From IMG/VR virus record IMGVR_UViG_3300034198_004795, positions 1 to 24,449 of that record: a stretch of DNA of 24,449 nucleotides; one strand, given 5' to 3'. The position numbers and the translations under genes were made by a program. The notes beneath the pieces were generated by a model that made no database searches, was not told the origin of the DNA, and worked only from the letters and a program-made list of their open reading frames with translations. This stretch comes from a virus. Positions 1 to 5,617 of this stretch are shown piece after piece (the stretch's first letter is position 1; every line of letters starts with the position of its first letter).

Positions 1-168
1 AACACCGACTACGCCGCCTACCTGGCGTGGGTGGAGGAGGGCAACACGCCTGACCCTGCCCCGGAGCCTGAGCCCGTGCCTGCGCTGACCACTGAGCAAA
101 AGCTCGAAGCAGCTGGTCTGACCGTGGCGGAACTGCGGGAACTGTTTGGGCTTCCCGCGCCTGAATAG
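1..168 (+). CDS. C-terminal end of a tail or fibre-type protein (5' partial)
   Basis: The reading frame is open from base 1 to a TAG at 166-168 and gives the last 55 residues of a protein that starts outside the window. It begins with an aromatic/acidic segment (NTDYAAYLAWVEEGN), runs through an alternating Pro-Glu linker, and ends in a short predicted amphipathic helix (EQKLEAAGLTVAELRELFGL). Similar Tyr-x-x-Tyr-Leu-x-Trp-x-x-x-Gly-Asn-x-Pro endings occur in phage tail-fibre or tail-assembly proteins, which fits its place upstream of the lysis genes. The exact function cannot be set from 55 residues. Confidence 0.6.
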   Translation, partial: NTDYAAYLAWVEEGNTPDPAPEPEPVPALTTEQKLEAAGLTVAELRELFGLPAPE

Positions 169-170
169 CC

Positions 171-308
171 ATGGCAGTACGCTCCAAGACCGGCGCTGCC
201 CGCATCGAGCACCAGCCCGGTCCGCCTAAGACCACCTCTCAGGGCTACGGCCAGCGCTCGCGGCCGCGGCGCCGTGGCAAGAAGCCCATGCGCGGTCAAG
301 GCCGGTAA
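171..308 (+). CDS. Small basic Arg/Lys-rich cyanophage-type protein
   Basis: This 45-residue protein starts at ATG 171, two bases after the previous stop, and its TAA overlaps the next ATG (TAATG at 306-310). It is strongly basic, with an RPRRRGKK block near residue 30 and a Gly-rich, basic C-terminus, and has no Asp, so nucleic-acid or capsid-surface binding is plausible. I recall near-identical short proteins (MAV-KSKTG-ARIE--PG-PK pattern) as a conserved but uncharacterised gene of cyanobacterial phages. It has no hydrophobic segment. The function is unknown; the cyanophage link is from memory. Confidence 0.7.
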   Translation: MAVRSKTGAARIEHQPGPPKTTSQGYGQRSRPRRRGKKPMRGQGR

Positions 309-481
309 TGGATCCCCAAACCCGCGAGAACTGGCGACGCATCCGCGACACGCTGGAAGCTGCGGGAAAGACCGATAACCACTACTACCGCCGCGCTCTT
401 GCCATCCTCGCCGGGATGCCTGACCCTTTCGATCGCTACGATGGGATCAGACCAGGAACAGCCGGTGACGGACGACCCTAA
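308..481 (+). CDS. Small hypothetical phage protein
   Basis: The 57-residue product starts at ATG 308, whose A is the last base of the previous stop, so the two genes look translationally coupled. The first 40 residues form a predicted charged helix (TRENWRRIRDTLEAAGKT) followed by a Tyr/Arg segment (NHYYRRALAILAGMPDPFDRY). The last 17 residues overlap the next gene in another frame and are poor in structure. There is no membrane segment. I do not recognise a characterised family; the pattern recalls small proteins that travel with the preceding basic protein in cyanophages. Confidence 0.6.
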   Translation: MDPQTRENWRRIRDTLEAAGKTDNHYYRRALAILAGMPDPFDRYDGIRPGTAGDGRP

Positions 482-698
482 AACAGTCGGCGGCGTCTTC
501 GTCGCGTCCCTCCCGGCGGCGATCGCGGCTGGCATGTTCGCCATCGGCGCCTTGCTGCTCAACATGCAGATCCAGTCGGCGCGCATCGAGGCAACGTTGC
601 AGCAGATGGCCGTTGCCGTCAACGAGCTGAAGAACGACTACAAGGTTCAGCTGTCCGACCTCGACGAGCGGGTGCGCACGCTGGAGATCCAGAAGTAA
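441..698 (+). CDS. Single-TM protein with coiled coil, possible holin or lysis accessory
   Basis: From ATG 441 this is 85 residues. Residues about 22-42 (VFVASLPAAIAAGMFAIGALL) form one hydrophobic membrane segment, followed by about 40 residues with heptad-like spacing (IEATLQQMAVAVNELKNDYKVQLSDLDERVRTLEI), a probable coiled coil. A better-supported start may be GTG 465, which has AGGA at 454-457 seven bases upstream and shortens the overlap with the previous gene from 41 to 17 nt. One TM plus coiled coil, directly before another small membrane protein and the endolysin, suggests a holin, XhlA-like or spanin-like role. That is inferred from topology and position, not from a family match. Confidence 0.6.
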   Translation: MGSDQEQPVTDDPKTVGGVFVASLPAAIAAGMFAIGALLLNMQIQSARIEATLQQMAVAVNELKNDYKVQLSDLDERVRTLEIQK

Positions 699-713
699 CC
701 TGAGGCCAACAAC

Positions 714-866
714 ATGGATGCCATGAGTCCCGAAACTATTGCCGTCGTTGCAATCGTCATTGCTGCTGGTAGCGAGATCATTGCCCTTACCCCCCTCAAG
801 TCCAACAGCTGGATCCAGCTGCTGCTGCAGGCTGGCCGGCTGATGTTCCCCAAGCAGCGCCGCTGA
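714..866 (+). CDS. Small membrane protein next to endolysin, holin candidate
   Basis: This 50-residue product starts at ATG 714, preceded by GAGG about nine bases upstream. Residues 8-26 (TIAVVAIVIAAGSEIIALT) are a hydrophobic helix. The C-terminal half is a short amphipathic segment (WIQLLLQAGRLMF) ending in a basic tail (PKQRR). This outline (short N-terminus, one TM, 'SEIIALTPLK', basic C-end) resembles a small protein conserved beside lysis genes in cyanophages. The endolysin starts four bases after its stop. A holin or antiholin role is inferred from size, topology and neighbours. Confidence 0.62.
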   Translation: MDAMSPETIAVVAIVIAAGSEIIALTPLKSNSWIQLLLQAGRLMFPKQRR

Positions 867-869
867 CTG

Positions 870-1949
870 ATGGCTAACGCCGCACCGATCACGCTGGAGC
901 AGCTGTTCCGGTTCTACAAGGCGCTGCCGCATCAGGCCGCCGCCATCCAGCTGCTGGAACAGGACCTGGCCGTCAACGGTTACGCCGCTGCCATGCGCCG
1001 GGACCGGGCATGGTTCAACGTCTGGAGCCAGGATGGCAAGCAGGCCGACTTGGCCGCGGCGTTGAAGATCATCAAAGAGTTCGAGGGTTGCCACCTTGAC
1101 GCCTACCCTGACCCGCTCAGTGGTGGTGCGCCCTGGACCATTGGCTACGGCACCACCCGCTACCAGGACGGCCGCAAGGTATCGAAGGGCGACAAGATCA
1201 ACGCCATCGAGGCGGACATGCTGCTCCGCCAAGAGGTGGACCGCATCGCTGAAAAGCTCCGCGCCTCAATTCCCGCATGGGGTGAGATGGCGGATCATCA
1301 GAAGTGCGCGCTGATCTCCTTCGCCTACAACCTCGGCAGCAGCTTCTATGGCGCGTCGGGCTTTGAGACCATCAGCCGGGAGTTGCGCGAAAAGGACTGG
1401 GCTGCAGTGCCCGCTGCCCTGCTCCTCTACCGCAACCCCGGCACCAACGTCGAAGCAGGCCTCAGGCGCCGCCGTGAAGCGGAAGGTCGCCTATGGGCTG
1501 GCAGCACCCAGCAGCCGCAGCAGCCCGCCAAGGCCAAGCCCGGCGACCCGTTCAGCACCAAGCTGTCGCCCCACTTCACGCTGGGTGAGTTTGCCCTGGG
1601 TGAGCCGGCCCGGCGCTTCACCGCGCAGCATCAGGTGGACACTGCCATCGAACTGGCCCAGTTCTTGGAGAAGGTGCGCACAGCATTCGGCGGCAAGCGG
1701 GTCACGATCACCAGCGGCTACCGGCCGGCAGCGATCAACCGCGCAGTTGGTGGCGCCAGCCAGTCGGAGCATCTCTACGACGCGCCAGGAGTGGGAGCGG
1801 TGGACGTGTACGTTGACGGCGTAGACATTAACAAGGTCCAAGACTGGGTCGATCGTGAGTGGCCGTATTCGCTCGGCTACGGCGCACCCAAGGGCTTCAT
1901 CCACCTCGGCATCCGCAAGGGCAGGCCTAGAGTCCGCTGGGACTACTGA
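870..1949 (+). CDS. Two-domain endolysin: GH24 lysozyme plus M15-type peptidase
   Basis: The 359-residue protein has three parts. Residues 1-60 are a helical block with many aromatics (LFRFYKALPHQ, RRDRAWFNVWSQDG) of a type I associate with cyanophage endolysins. Residues 64-210 are a T4/P22-type lysozyme (GH24): the catalytic Glu is probably E72 in KEFEG, followed by D81 and T90 before the IGYGTT motif, and the domain continues to LRRRREAEGRLW. After a Gln/Pro/Ala/Lys linker (about 211-230), residues 231-359 match the peptidase M15_3 fold: H301 (SEH), D312 (AVDVY) and H345 (FIHLG) are the expected zinc ligands. It would cut both the glycan and peptide parts of the cell wall at lysis. There is no signal peptide, so release would need the holin-type proteins just upstream. 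Confidence 0.9.
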   Translation: MANAAPITLEQLFRFYKALPHQAAAIQLLEQDLAVNGYAAAMRRDRAWFNVWSQDGKQADLAAALKIIKEFEGCHLDAYPDPLSGGAPWTIGYGTTRYQDGRKVSKGDKINAIEADMLLRQEVDRIAEKLRASIPAWGEMADHQKCALISFAYNLGSSFYGASGFETISRELREKDWAAVPAALLLYRNPGTNVEAGLRRRREAEGRLWAGSTQQPQQPAKAKPGDPFSTKLSPHFTLGEFALGEPARRFTAQHQVDTAIELAQFLEKVRTAFGGKRVTITSGYRPAAINRAVGGASQSEHLYDAPGVGAVDVYVDGVDINKVQDWVDREWPYSLGYGAPKGFIHLGIRKGRPRVRWDY

Positions 1950-1955
1950 GCCTGC

Positions 1956-2477
1956 ATGATCATTCACGATGTCGAGCTGGAGCGTCTCTGCCGCGAAGAG
2001 GCGCTCATCGTTGGCTGGGAGCTGGAGCTAATCAACCCCGCCAGCATCGACGTACGACTTGGCGAGCGGCTGATGATCGAAGACCCTAGCCACCCACAGC
2101 TGGAGATCCTTGGCATCAGCAAACGCACCAAGGAAGACCCGTACTGGCTCCACCCTGGCGCTTTCGTGCTGGCCGAGACGATTGAGATTTTCAACATGCC
2201 CGAAAACGTCGCGGGCCAGTTTGTGCTCAAGTCCAGCAGGGCGCGCGAAGGGCTCAGCCACGCGCTCGCCGGCTACCTGGACCCGAGCTGGTGCGGCAGC
2301 CGCCTGACGCTGGAGCTGCACAACATCCGAAAGCATCACGCCATCCCGCTCTGGCCTGGGATGCGCATTGGCCAAGTGGTCTATCACCGCATGGCAGGGA
2401 CGCCGCAACAGAACTACGCCGAGGTGGGTCATTACAACAATCAGCCGCGCGTCATGCCGAGCTGGGAGGCGGCGTAA
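1956..2477 (+). CDS. dcd: dCTP deaminase (Dcd/dUTPase superfamily)
   Basis: The 173-residue product has the dCTP deaminase/dUTPase trimer motifs in order: NPASIDVRLG (27-36), KSSRAREGL (92-100), YLDPSWCGSRLTLELHN (107-123) with the probable catalytic Glu at 120, and PLWPGMRIGQ (131-140). E. coli Dcd has the same Ser-Ser-x-x-Arg and LE[FL]xN pattern. It should turn dCTP into dUTP, feeding thymidylate synthesis during phage replication. It starts six bases after the endolysin stop and seems to ride on the late operon. A bifunctional deaminase/diphosphatase cannot be excluded by eye. Length is slightly short for the family (about 190) but the core is complete. Confidence 0.88.
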   Translation: MIIHDVELERLCREEALIVGWELELINPASIDVRLGERLMIEDPSHPQLEILGISKRTKEDPYWLHPGAFVLAETIEIFNMPENVAGQFVLKSSRAREGLSHALAGYLDPSWCGSRLTLELHNIRKHHAIPLWPGMRIGQVVYHRMAGTPQQNYAEVGHYNNQPRVMPSWEAA

Positions 2478-2482
2478 GATTG

Positions 2483-2514
2483 AGGGGCTGCAGCGCTACT
2501 AACGCTCAGCCCCT
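2483..2514 (+). other. Stem-loop between dcd and HNH gene
   Basis: AGGGGCTG (2483-2490) pairs with CAGCCCCT (2507-2514), with an inner AGCG/CGCT stem (2492-2495 and 2503-2506), one bulged C and a 7-nt loop. It sits six bases after the dCTP deaminase stop. No T-run follows, so it is more likely an attenuating or mRNA-stabilising hairpin than a full terminator. Confidence 0.5.
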
Positions 2515-2533
2515 GACCACTGCTGTTTCAGTG

Positions 2534-2992
2534 ATGATCAAATCTTACGGCGCTGAGCGCTGGGCGCCTGTTGCTGGCTTTGAAGGCCTCTATGAGGTTT
2601 CAGATCAAGGCCGCGTGCGGAGCCTCGATCGGATTGTGCCGCTTCATGGCCACCCAACGCTTAAGGAGCGCACGATGCGCGGCCGCTTGCTATTTCAAAA
2701 GATCAACCGGCCAGCGGGCGGTAACTACAAGCGCAAGCAGGTCGCGCTGTGGAAATGCAACAAAGAGCACACCATAAACGTTGCGCGGCTGGTGGCCGAA
2801 GCGTTCATCCCAAATCCTGATGGCGCCCCGTTTGTCTTGCATTTGGACGACGACGCCACAAACAACGTAATTTCAAACCTTCAATGGGGCGACCATCTTG
2901 AAAACGTGCGCCAAGTGGTGGAGCGCAATCGGATGCCATCCGGGCCGCGCCATCACAACTACAAGCACGGCCGCTACGCCAGCCTCGGGTAA
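2534..2992 (+). CDS. HNH homing endonuclease with NUMOD4 motif
   Basis: Starting at ATG 2534 the product has 152 residues. The N-terminus carries a NUMOD4-type segment (W-x-PVAGFEGLYEVSDQGRVRSL), typical of phage HNH homing endonucleases. The C-terminal half has the HNH_3 core: VARLVAEAFIPNP, then the first catalytic His in VLHLDDD, then NN and NLQW. The region ends in a basic tail (RHHNYKHGRYASLG), perhaps DNA-binding. It is probably a free-standing selfish nuclease rather than a phage function, lying between the late operon and its terminator. No good Shine-Dalgarno precedes the ATG (a GTG lies one codon upstream). It starts 56 nt after dcd. Confidence 0.85.
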   Translation: MIKSYGAERWAPVAGFEGLYEVSDQGRVRSLDRIVPLHGHPTLKERTMRGRLLFQKINRPAGGNYKRKQVALWKCNKEHTINVARLVAEAFIPNPDGAPFVLHLDDDATNNVISNLQWGDHLENVRQVVERNRMPSGPRHHNYKHGRYASLG

Positions 2993-3018
2993 TCTGACAC
3001 CGGAATGGTGAGCTGATC

Positions 3019-3045
3019 GCCCCGGATTGAGCCCCGGGGCTTTTT
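3019..3045 (+). terminator. Rho-independent terminator of the left rightward operon
   Basis: GCCCCGG (3019-3025) pairs perfectly with CCGGGGC (3034-3040) across an 8-nt loop and is followed directly by five T residues. It lies 26 nt past the HNH stop, so it would end transcription of the lysis/dcd operon before the opposing leftward genes. Its T-run overlaps the stop codon of the convergent gene at 3044-3217. Confidence 0.85.
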
Positions 3046-3217
3046 ATGCGGCCAGCGCATCGCGCACCCGGGCGATTCGTGCCGGCGCCTCAGCCGGATC
3101 ATCCAAAGCGAGCATCTGGTAGTCATCGACGCCGTGGGTTTCCGCCCAATGCTGCGCAGCGATGTGGGTGGGAAACGGCCCGACGTGCCACGGGCCGAGG
3201 TTGAGGATGTAGGTCAT
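3044..3217 (-). CDS. Small hypothetical phage protein
   Basis: ATG at 3217 (minus) to TAA at 3044 gives 57 residues. It begins MTYILNLGPWHVGPFPT, then a predicted helix (HIAAQHWAETHGVDD), a short strand (YQMLALDDP) and a final helix (PARIARVRDALA). The pattern recalls small cyanophage proteins of unknown function. It follows the 3256-3501 gene on the same strand with a 38-nt gap that holds a very stable hairpin. The ATG is preceded by CCTCCACCC rather than a Shine-Dalgarno, a feature shared with other leftward genes here. Function unknown. Confidence 0.6.
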   Translation of the reverse strand: MTYILNLGPWHVGPFPTHIAAQHWAETHGVDDYQMLALDDPAEAPARIARVRDALAA

Positions 3218-3229
3218 GGGTGGAGGTTA

Positions 3230-3247
3230 GGGCCGCCGGAGCGGCCC
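3230..3247 (-). other. Stable hairpin with UUCG-class tetraloop in leftward mRNA
   Basis: On the minus strand GGGCCGC and GCGGCCC form a perfect 7-bp stem around TCCG. In RNA this is C(UCCG)G, a UNCG-type extra-stable tetraloop. It sits between the stop of the 3256-3501 gene and the start of the 3044-3217 gene. No T-run follows, so a processing or stabilising role is more likely than termination. Confidence 0.5.
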
Positions 3248-3255
3248 GGTGAGGG

Positions 3256-3501
3256 TCAGCGCCCGAGGCAGCGGCTGGCGTGCTGCTCGGAGACCCAGCC
3301 GCCTTCCTCTCCAGGATCAGGCAAAGCTGCGGTGGGCAGCTGACGCACCCAGACCATGCCGGGCTGGGGCTCGCGGTGACCCTCGATCACCTCGGCCCAC
3401 ATCACGGCGCCGGGGAACCAGCTGGGCATGTGGGGCATGTCCACCCAGACCTTCTGGCCGATGCTGAGCGTTTCGCCCATCTGATCGAAGAGTTGAACCA
3501 T
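3256..3501 (-). CDS. Small beta-rich hypothetical protein
   Basis: The chosen start is ATG 3501, because GGAGG lies 5-6 bases before it (GCGGAGGACGCC), one of the few clear Shine-Dalgarno sites in this leftward region. An upstream ATG at 3552 would read through the putative promoter. The 81-residue product has strand-like segments (GETLSIGQKVWVDMP, PGAVMWAEVIEG, GMVWVRQLP), which suggests a small KOW or SH3-like barrel. It ends in GWVSEQHASRCLGR. It has no membrane segment and no recognised family. A promoter-like motif at 3527-3551 lies just upstream. Confidence 0.6.
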   Translation of the reverse strand: MVQLFDQMGETLSIGQKVWVDMPHMPSWFPGAVMWAEVIEGHREPQPGMVWVRQLPTAALPDPGEEGGWVSEQHASRCLGR

Positions 3502-3526
3502 GGCGTCCTCCGCCTGAACTGAAAGA

Positions 3527-3551
3527 ACTATACACCGCCCGCAGCGCATCA
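3527..3551 (-). promoter_or_regulatory. Leftward promoter-like motif, copy A
   Basis: On the minus strand the site reads TGATGCGCTG, five variable bases, GGTG and then TATAGT, a good -10 hexamer. The same layout recurs at 7407-7431 with identical spacing, identical 10-mer and identical GGTG. No sigma70-like -35 hexamer is seen at 17 bp. It precedes the Shine-Dalgarno of the 3256-3501 gene by about 30 nt. The promoter role is inferred. Confidence 0.5.
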
Positions 3552-3639
3552 TCCCCCGTCAGCCCGGCCAGTTGACAATCCGTAACACGAGCCGATCCGG
3601 TCGCAGCCGCTACCGTGTGCCAAGCCGGCCATCAGCCCC

Positions 3640-3825
3640 ATGCAGGCGTTCCTGGTCGAGATCAACGCCAAGCTGATCGTCAGGTCTGACACCGAAGCCC
3701 ACGAGCTGCCCGCCGACATCTACGCGCAGCTGGTCGAGTTCATCCGCAACGACGACGACATCGTGGACCTCGATGTCTCCGCCTTTGTCCTTCCTGGCTT
3801 GGACGGTGGATCAACACCACATTGA
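3640..3825 (+). CDS. Small acidic hypothetical protein
   Basis: This 61-residue product starts at ATG 3640. It has a strand-like start (AFLVEINAKLIVRSDTEA), a helix (LPADIYAQLVEFIRN) and an acidic segment (DDDIVDLDVSAFVLP). The sequence resembles short phage proteins of a mixed alpha/beta type, but I cannot name a family. No Shine-Dalgarno is visible. Its 3' end overlaps the HNH gene that follows, so the two are probably coexpressed. Confidence 0.5.
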   Translation: MQAFLVEINAKLIVRSDTEAHELPADIYAQLVEFIRNDDDIVDLDVSAFVLPGLDGGSTPH

Positions 3826-4177
3826 CGAAACCCGGCTGGTCACCCGCCGCTCGGCGCGCGATCAGATCCACCTCGCCTGGAACTATCAATGCGCCTATTG
3901 CGGCGATGCGCTTGGCCGGTCCCCGACGCTCGATCACGTCATCCCCAAAGTCCACGGCGGCCTCACCGTTCGCCGCAACCTGATCAGCTGCTGCTTCATG
4001 TGCAACAGCCAGAAAGGCCACAAGCCGTGGGTGGACTGGTATCGCGCCCAGCCGTTCTGGTCCGCCCTAGGTGAATGGGCGATCGTCACCTGGCTAGGGC
4101 AGGAGCTTCTTACACAAGCACAAGACCAAGGCGCAGATGAGCCAGTAGGCCCCGGCCAGGTAGAGGGCCACGGGTAG
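3773..4177 (+). CDS. HNH endonuclease, cyanophage/cyanobacterial small type
   Basis: The 134-residue frame has a classic HNH core: zinc pair CAYCG, then LDHV with the catalytic His, PK-HGG, RRNLISCC and the second zinc pair C-x-x-C in CCFMCNSQKGHKP. The YCG-x-x-LGRS-x-TLDHVIPK pattern and the trailing W-x-x-WYRAQPFW are, from memory, common in small HNH proteins of cyanobacteria and their phages. ATG 3773 overlaps the previous gene by 53 nt; GTG 3806 is a plausible alternative that starts nearer the conserved DETRLVTRR segment. The last residues are Gln/Gly-rich and overlap an antisense 29-aa gene. It may act in packaging or as a selfish nuclease; which is not clear. Confidence 0.85.
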   Translation: MSPPLSFLAWTVDQHHIDETRLVTRRSARDQIHLAWNYQCAYCGDALGRSPTLDHVIPKVHGGLTVRRNLISCCFMCNSQKGHKPWVDWYRAQPFWSALGEWAIVTWLGQELLTQAQDQGADEPVGPGQVEGHG

Positions 4178-4183
4178 GGTCAT
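4094..4183 (-). CDS. 29-residue single-TM micropeptide at end of leftward array
   Basis: ATG 4183 overlaps the stop of the upstream gene as ATGA (4180-4183), the same coupling used through the whole leftward array, and the frame ends at TAG 4094-4096. The product is MTLPVALYLAGAYWLI followed by CALVLCLCKKLLP: nearly all hydrophobic, with two Lys near the C-end, so it is a probable single membrane helix. It is antisense to the 3' end of the HNH gene. The start overlap and clean membrane topology are the evidence; there is no family match. A role as membrane-acting early protein or lysis modulator is possible but unproven. Confidence 0.5.
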   Translation of the reverse strand: MTLPVALYLAGAYWLICALVLCLCKKLLP

Positions 4184-4353
4184 CGCGCCAGCAAGTGGTC
4201 GAGGTACAGCTCAGCCTGCCACAGGTCGCTGCTGTAGCGGCACATGCCATGGGCGCAGCTGCGGTAATACAGCTCCCCGCCAGCCGCAGGTTCTAAGGTG
4301 TCGATCCAGCCGCCATCGCGCAGGCTGGTGCTGATCACTGTGGGCTCTTGCAT
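4180..4353 (-). CDS. Small hypothetical protein (leftward array gene 13)
   Basis: The 57-residue product starts at ATG 4353, which lies 19 nt inside the upstream gene, and ends in an ATGA overlap with the 29-aa gene. It has a strand-rich start (EPTVISTSLRDGGWIDTLEP), two Cys (SCAHGMCRYSS) and a final helix (LWQAELYLDHLLA). The CxxxxC spacing is weak for a metal site. An upstream ATG at 4467 would extend it by 38 residues but overlap the neighbour far more. No family recognised. Confidence 0.5.
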   Translation of the reverse strand: MQEPTVISTSLRDGGWIDTLEPAAGGELYYRSCAHGMCRYSSDLWQAELYLDHLLAR

Positions 4354-4685
4354 GGCGTGAACACCGCGCAGGTGGCCGCAAATCTTCCCCCAGTCTGGCG
4401 GCACTCGGGAATGTCCAGCTCGCACTTGCCGCGGCCGCCTGGCGTCCAATGGATGCAATCCCAGCACAGTCGCTTTGGTGGCATCTCAGGGTCCACCGGC
4501 CGCGCCTTGGCACGGAATGCCGCGTAGAGGTTTTGCCCCCGCTCCATTGCCTGGCGCAAGTCCACCGTGCCGGTGTCAGCCATCAATTGATGCTCAGGCT
4601 TGGGGCCGAGAATTATGTGCGCGTGCCACGTCTGGCTCGCCCGCTCACAGGTCAACAGCAGGCGGCCAGCGAGCAGCGAGATCAT
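4335..4685 (-). CDS. Cys-rich small protein, probable zinc binder (array gene 12)
   Basis: ATG 4685 overlaps the upstream TGA as ATGA, giving 116 residues. The C-terminal half has a regular cysteine set (LCWDCIHW, GKCELDIPECRQ, AATCAVFTPC) that looks like a small zinc-binding domain. The N-terminal 34 residues (LLAGRLLLTCERASQTWHAHIIL) look like a separate strand-helix unit. An internal ATG at 4583 (MADTGTVDL) could give a shorter form of 82 residues. No catalytic motif is seen. Position in the coupled array points to an early expressed accessory protein of unknown target. Confidence 0.6.
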   Translation of the reverse strand: MISLLAGRLLLTCERASQTWHAHIILGPKPEHQLMADTGTVDLRQAMERGQNLYAAFRAKARPVDPEMPPKRLCWDCIHWTPGGRGKCELDIPECRQTGGRFAATCAVFTPCKSPQ

Positions 4686-4918
4686 TCCTGTTCGCCGTGC
4701 GCGGGCATGTGATACAGCCGCTCCAGCACCATGCTCGGCGGGTCCGGTTCGTTCATGCCGTCAGCAACGAACGCCGCAGCCGGATCGGTCATGTCGGCCG
4801 AGAAGAACACCTCCGGCCAGAACCGATCTTTGACGACCACCAAGCTGATCCGCGGGCTGCGGTGCAACACCCAGATCGCCAGGCGCTCCAGCAGCGAGAG
4901 GTTAGGAAGGATGTCCAT
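4682..4918 (-). CDS. Small hypothetical protein (array gene 11)
   Basis: ATG 4918 shares its A with the upstream stop (TGATG), and the frame ends in an ATGA overlap with the next gene: 78 residues. It starts with an amphipathic helix (ILPNLSLLERLAIWVLHRSP), then strands (RISLVVVKDRFWPEVFFSADM), and ends in a Glu/His-rich tail. The pattern 'LE-LAIWVLHRSPRISLVVVKDR' is alpha/beta-like. It has no recognised family. An in-frame ATG at 4954 exists but would lie inside the upstream gene by 37 nt. Confidence 0.58.
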   Translation of the reverse strand: MDILPNLSLLERLAIWVLHRSPRISLVVVKDRFWPEVFFSADMTDPAAAFVADGMNEPDPPSMVLERLYHMPAHGEQE

Positions 4919-5130
4919 CAGTCCAGTTTGGCGAGAAGCCGCCGCAGATACCACTCCGCCTTGGCAAGTGAATCACCACCGGCCTTGTGCCGCTCGCGCC
5001 AGACATACTTCAGCACATTGCCCTTGCAGTAGCCGGCAAACTCCTCAGGCGTCAGCGCTGCCTCGATTGCGTCGATGCACTCGATCTCGCCCTGGCGGTA
5101 GTGCGGTGGGTGGTTGATGTTGTCGGTCAT
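4918..5130 (-). CDS. DUF3310 family protein
   Basis: ATG 5130 overlaps the upstream TGA (ATGA). The 70-residue product carries the DUF3310 signature: NHPPHYRQGEIECIDAIEAAL at the start, then EFAGYCKGNVLKYVWRERHKAGGDSLAKAEWYLRRLL. DUF3310 is very common in tailed phages, sometimes fused to or annotated as a nucleotide kinase-like protein, but its activity is not established. The His-Tyr and Glu-Cys-Ile-Asp residues are the invariant ones. Its presence marks this array as phage early or middle genes. It ends by sharing one base with the next start (TGATG). Confidence 0.88.
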   Translation of the reverse strand: MTDNINHPPHYRQGEIECIDAIEAALTPEEFAGYCKGNVLKYVWRERHKAGGDSLAKAEWYLRRLLAKLD

Positions 5131-5360
5131 CGCTTTTTGGTTTCCAGTTCGCTGGCCAGCACCGCTGCAGATCGAAGCAGCGTGCTGAGTGTGACGGGTC
5201 GCATGTTGCGATCGCTGGCGTAACGCAGTGCCCATCGAAAACCCATGGACACATTGCCACCGCCCAGCTCACGCGCTTGGTCGATCTCCTCACGGCTCAT
5301 CCTGATGTTCACCGTGAAGTTCCTGCCTTTGCCCTTTGGGCGTCGATCGCTCAGGACCAT
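5127..5360 (-). CDS. Ribbon-helix-helix-like DNA-binding protein (array gene 9)
   Basis: ATG 5360 (MVLSDRRPKGKGRNF) lies 10 nt inside the upstream gene and gives 77 residues. After a basic leader, NFTVNIRMSREEIDQARELGGGNVSMGFRWALRYA follows the ribbon-helix-helix plan: one strand, a helix, a Gly turn and a second helix. The C-terminal third (TLSTLLRSAAVLASELETKKR) is a further helix. It would bind DNA as a dimer and could regulate the array. The family call rests on pattern only; an upstream in-frame ATG at 5399 is less likely because of overlap. Confidence 0.62.
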   Translation of the reverse strand: MVLSDRRPKGKGRNFTVNIRMSREEIDQARELGGGNVSMGFRWALRYASDRNMRPVTLSTLLRSAAVLASELETKKR

Positions 5361-5617
5361 CTTTCGCCAAGCAGAAATTGGCGGCAGACCTCGATGCACT
5401 GCTGCGCGTGCTTTTCGGCTAGGTGGCTTTCAGCGTCACCGATGGCCGTCACGCAGGCAGCGTGCAGCTCGGGGTAGTGCGTGTCCCTAAAGTTGGCAGC
5501 GATGTCGCGGCAAAACTCCTCCCACAGGCCGGTGTAGGTGCCGCAGGTGCGGCCGCTGGAGGCGTAGAGCGCGTCCATCATGTCGGCGCGCTGTTGGTCA
5601 AGTCGAACGCAGGTCAT
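5351..5617 (-). CDS. Small helical hypothetical protein (array gene 8)
   Basis: ATG 5617 overlaps the upstream TGA as ATGA, giving 88 residues. The protein looks all-helical (DQQRADMMDALYASSG, YTGLWEEFCRDIAANF, LHAACVTAIGDAESHLAEKHAQQCIEVCRQFLLG) with five Cys spread without a clear metal-binding spacing. The start shares the 14-nt sequence TCCACCCATGACCT (minus strand) with the start of the 3044-3217 gene. No family recognised. Confidence 0.58.
   Translation of the reverse strand: MTCVRLDQQRADMMDALYASSGRTCGTYTGLWEEFCRDIAANFRDTHYPELHAACVTAIGDAESHLAEKHAQQCIEVCRQFLLGERWS

Noticed and set aside
519-526. HIP1-type octamer GCGATCGC (also near 5206 and 18808) as proof of a cyanobacterial host
   Set aside because: Only about three copies in 24 kb is too few; HIP1-rich cyanobacterial genomes have many more, and GC-rich DNA gives some by chance. 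It is at most weak support.
447-1232. Long minus-strand open frame (261 codons) across the lysis genes
   Set aside because: It lies antisense to three well-supported genes with clear membrane segments and lysozyme motifs. Its translation is rich in repeated Val/Gln/Arg/Leu with no motif, as expected for a shadow frame in GC-rich DNA.
2483-2514. Stem-loop after dcd as a Rho-independent terminator
   Set aside because: The stem is good but no T-run follows, and a far better terminator lies after the next gene at 3019-3045. It is listed only as a hairpin.
3572-3600. TTGACA at 3572-3577 as a rightward -35 box for the 3640 gene
   Set aside because: No acceptable -10 hexamer lies at 16-18 bp (the position reads ATCCGG); the nearest candidate TACCGT is 33 bp away.
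4353-4467. Upstream start at 4467 for the 4180-4353 gene
   Set aside because: It would add 38 residues lying fully inside the Cys-rich neighbour in another frame; the array pattern favours the short overlap start at 4353.
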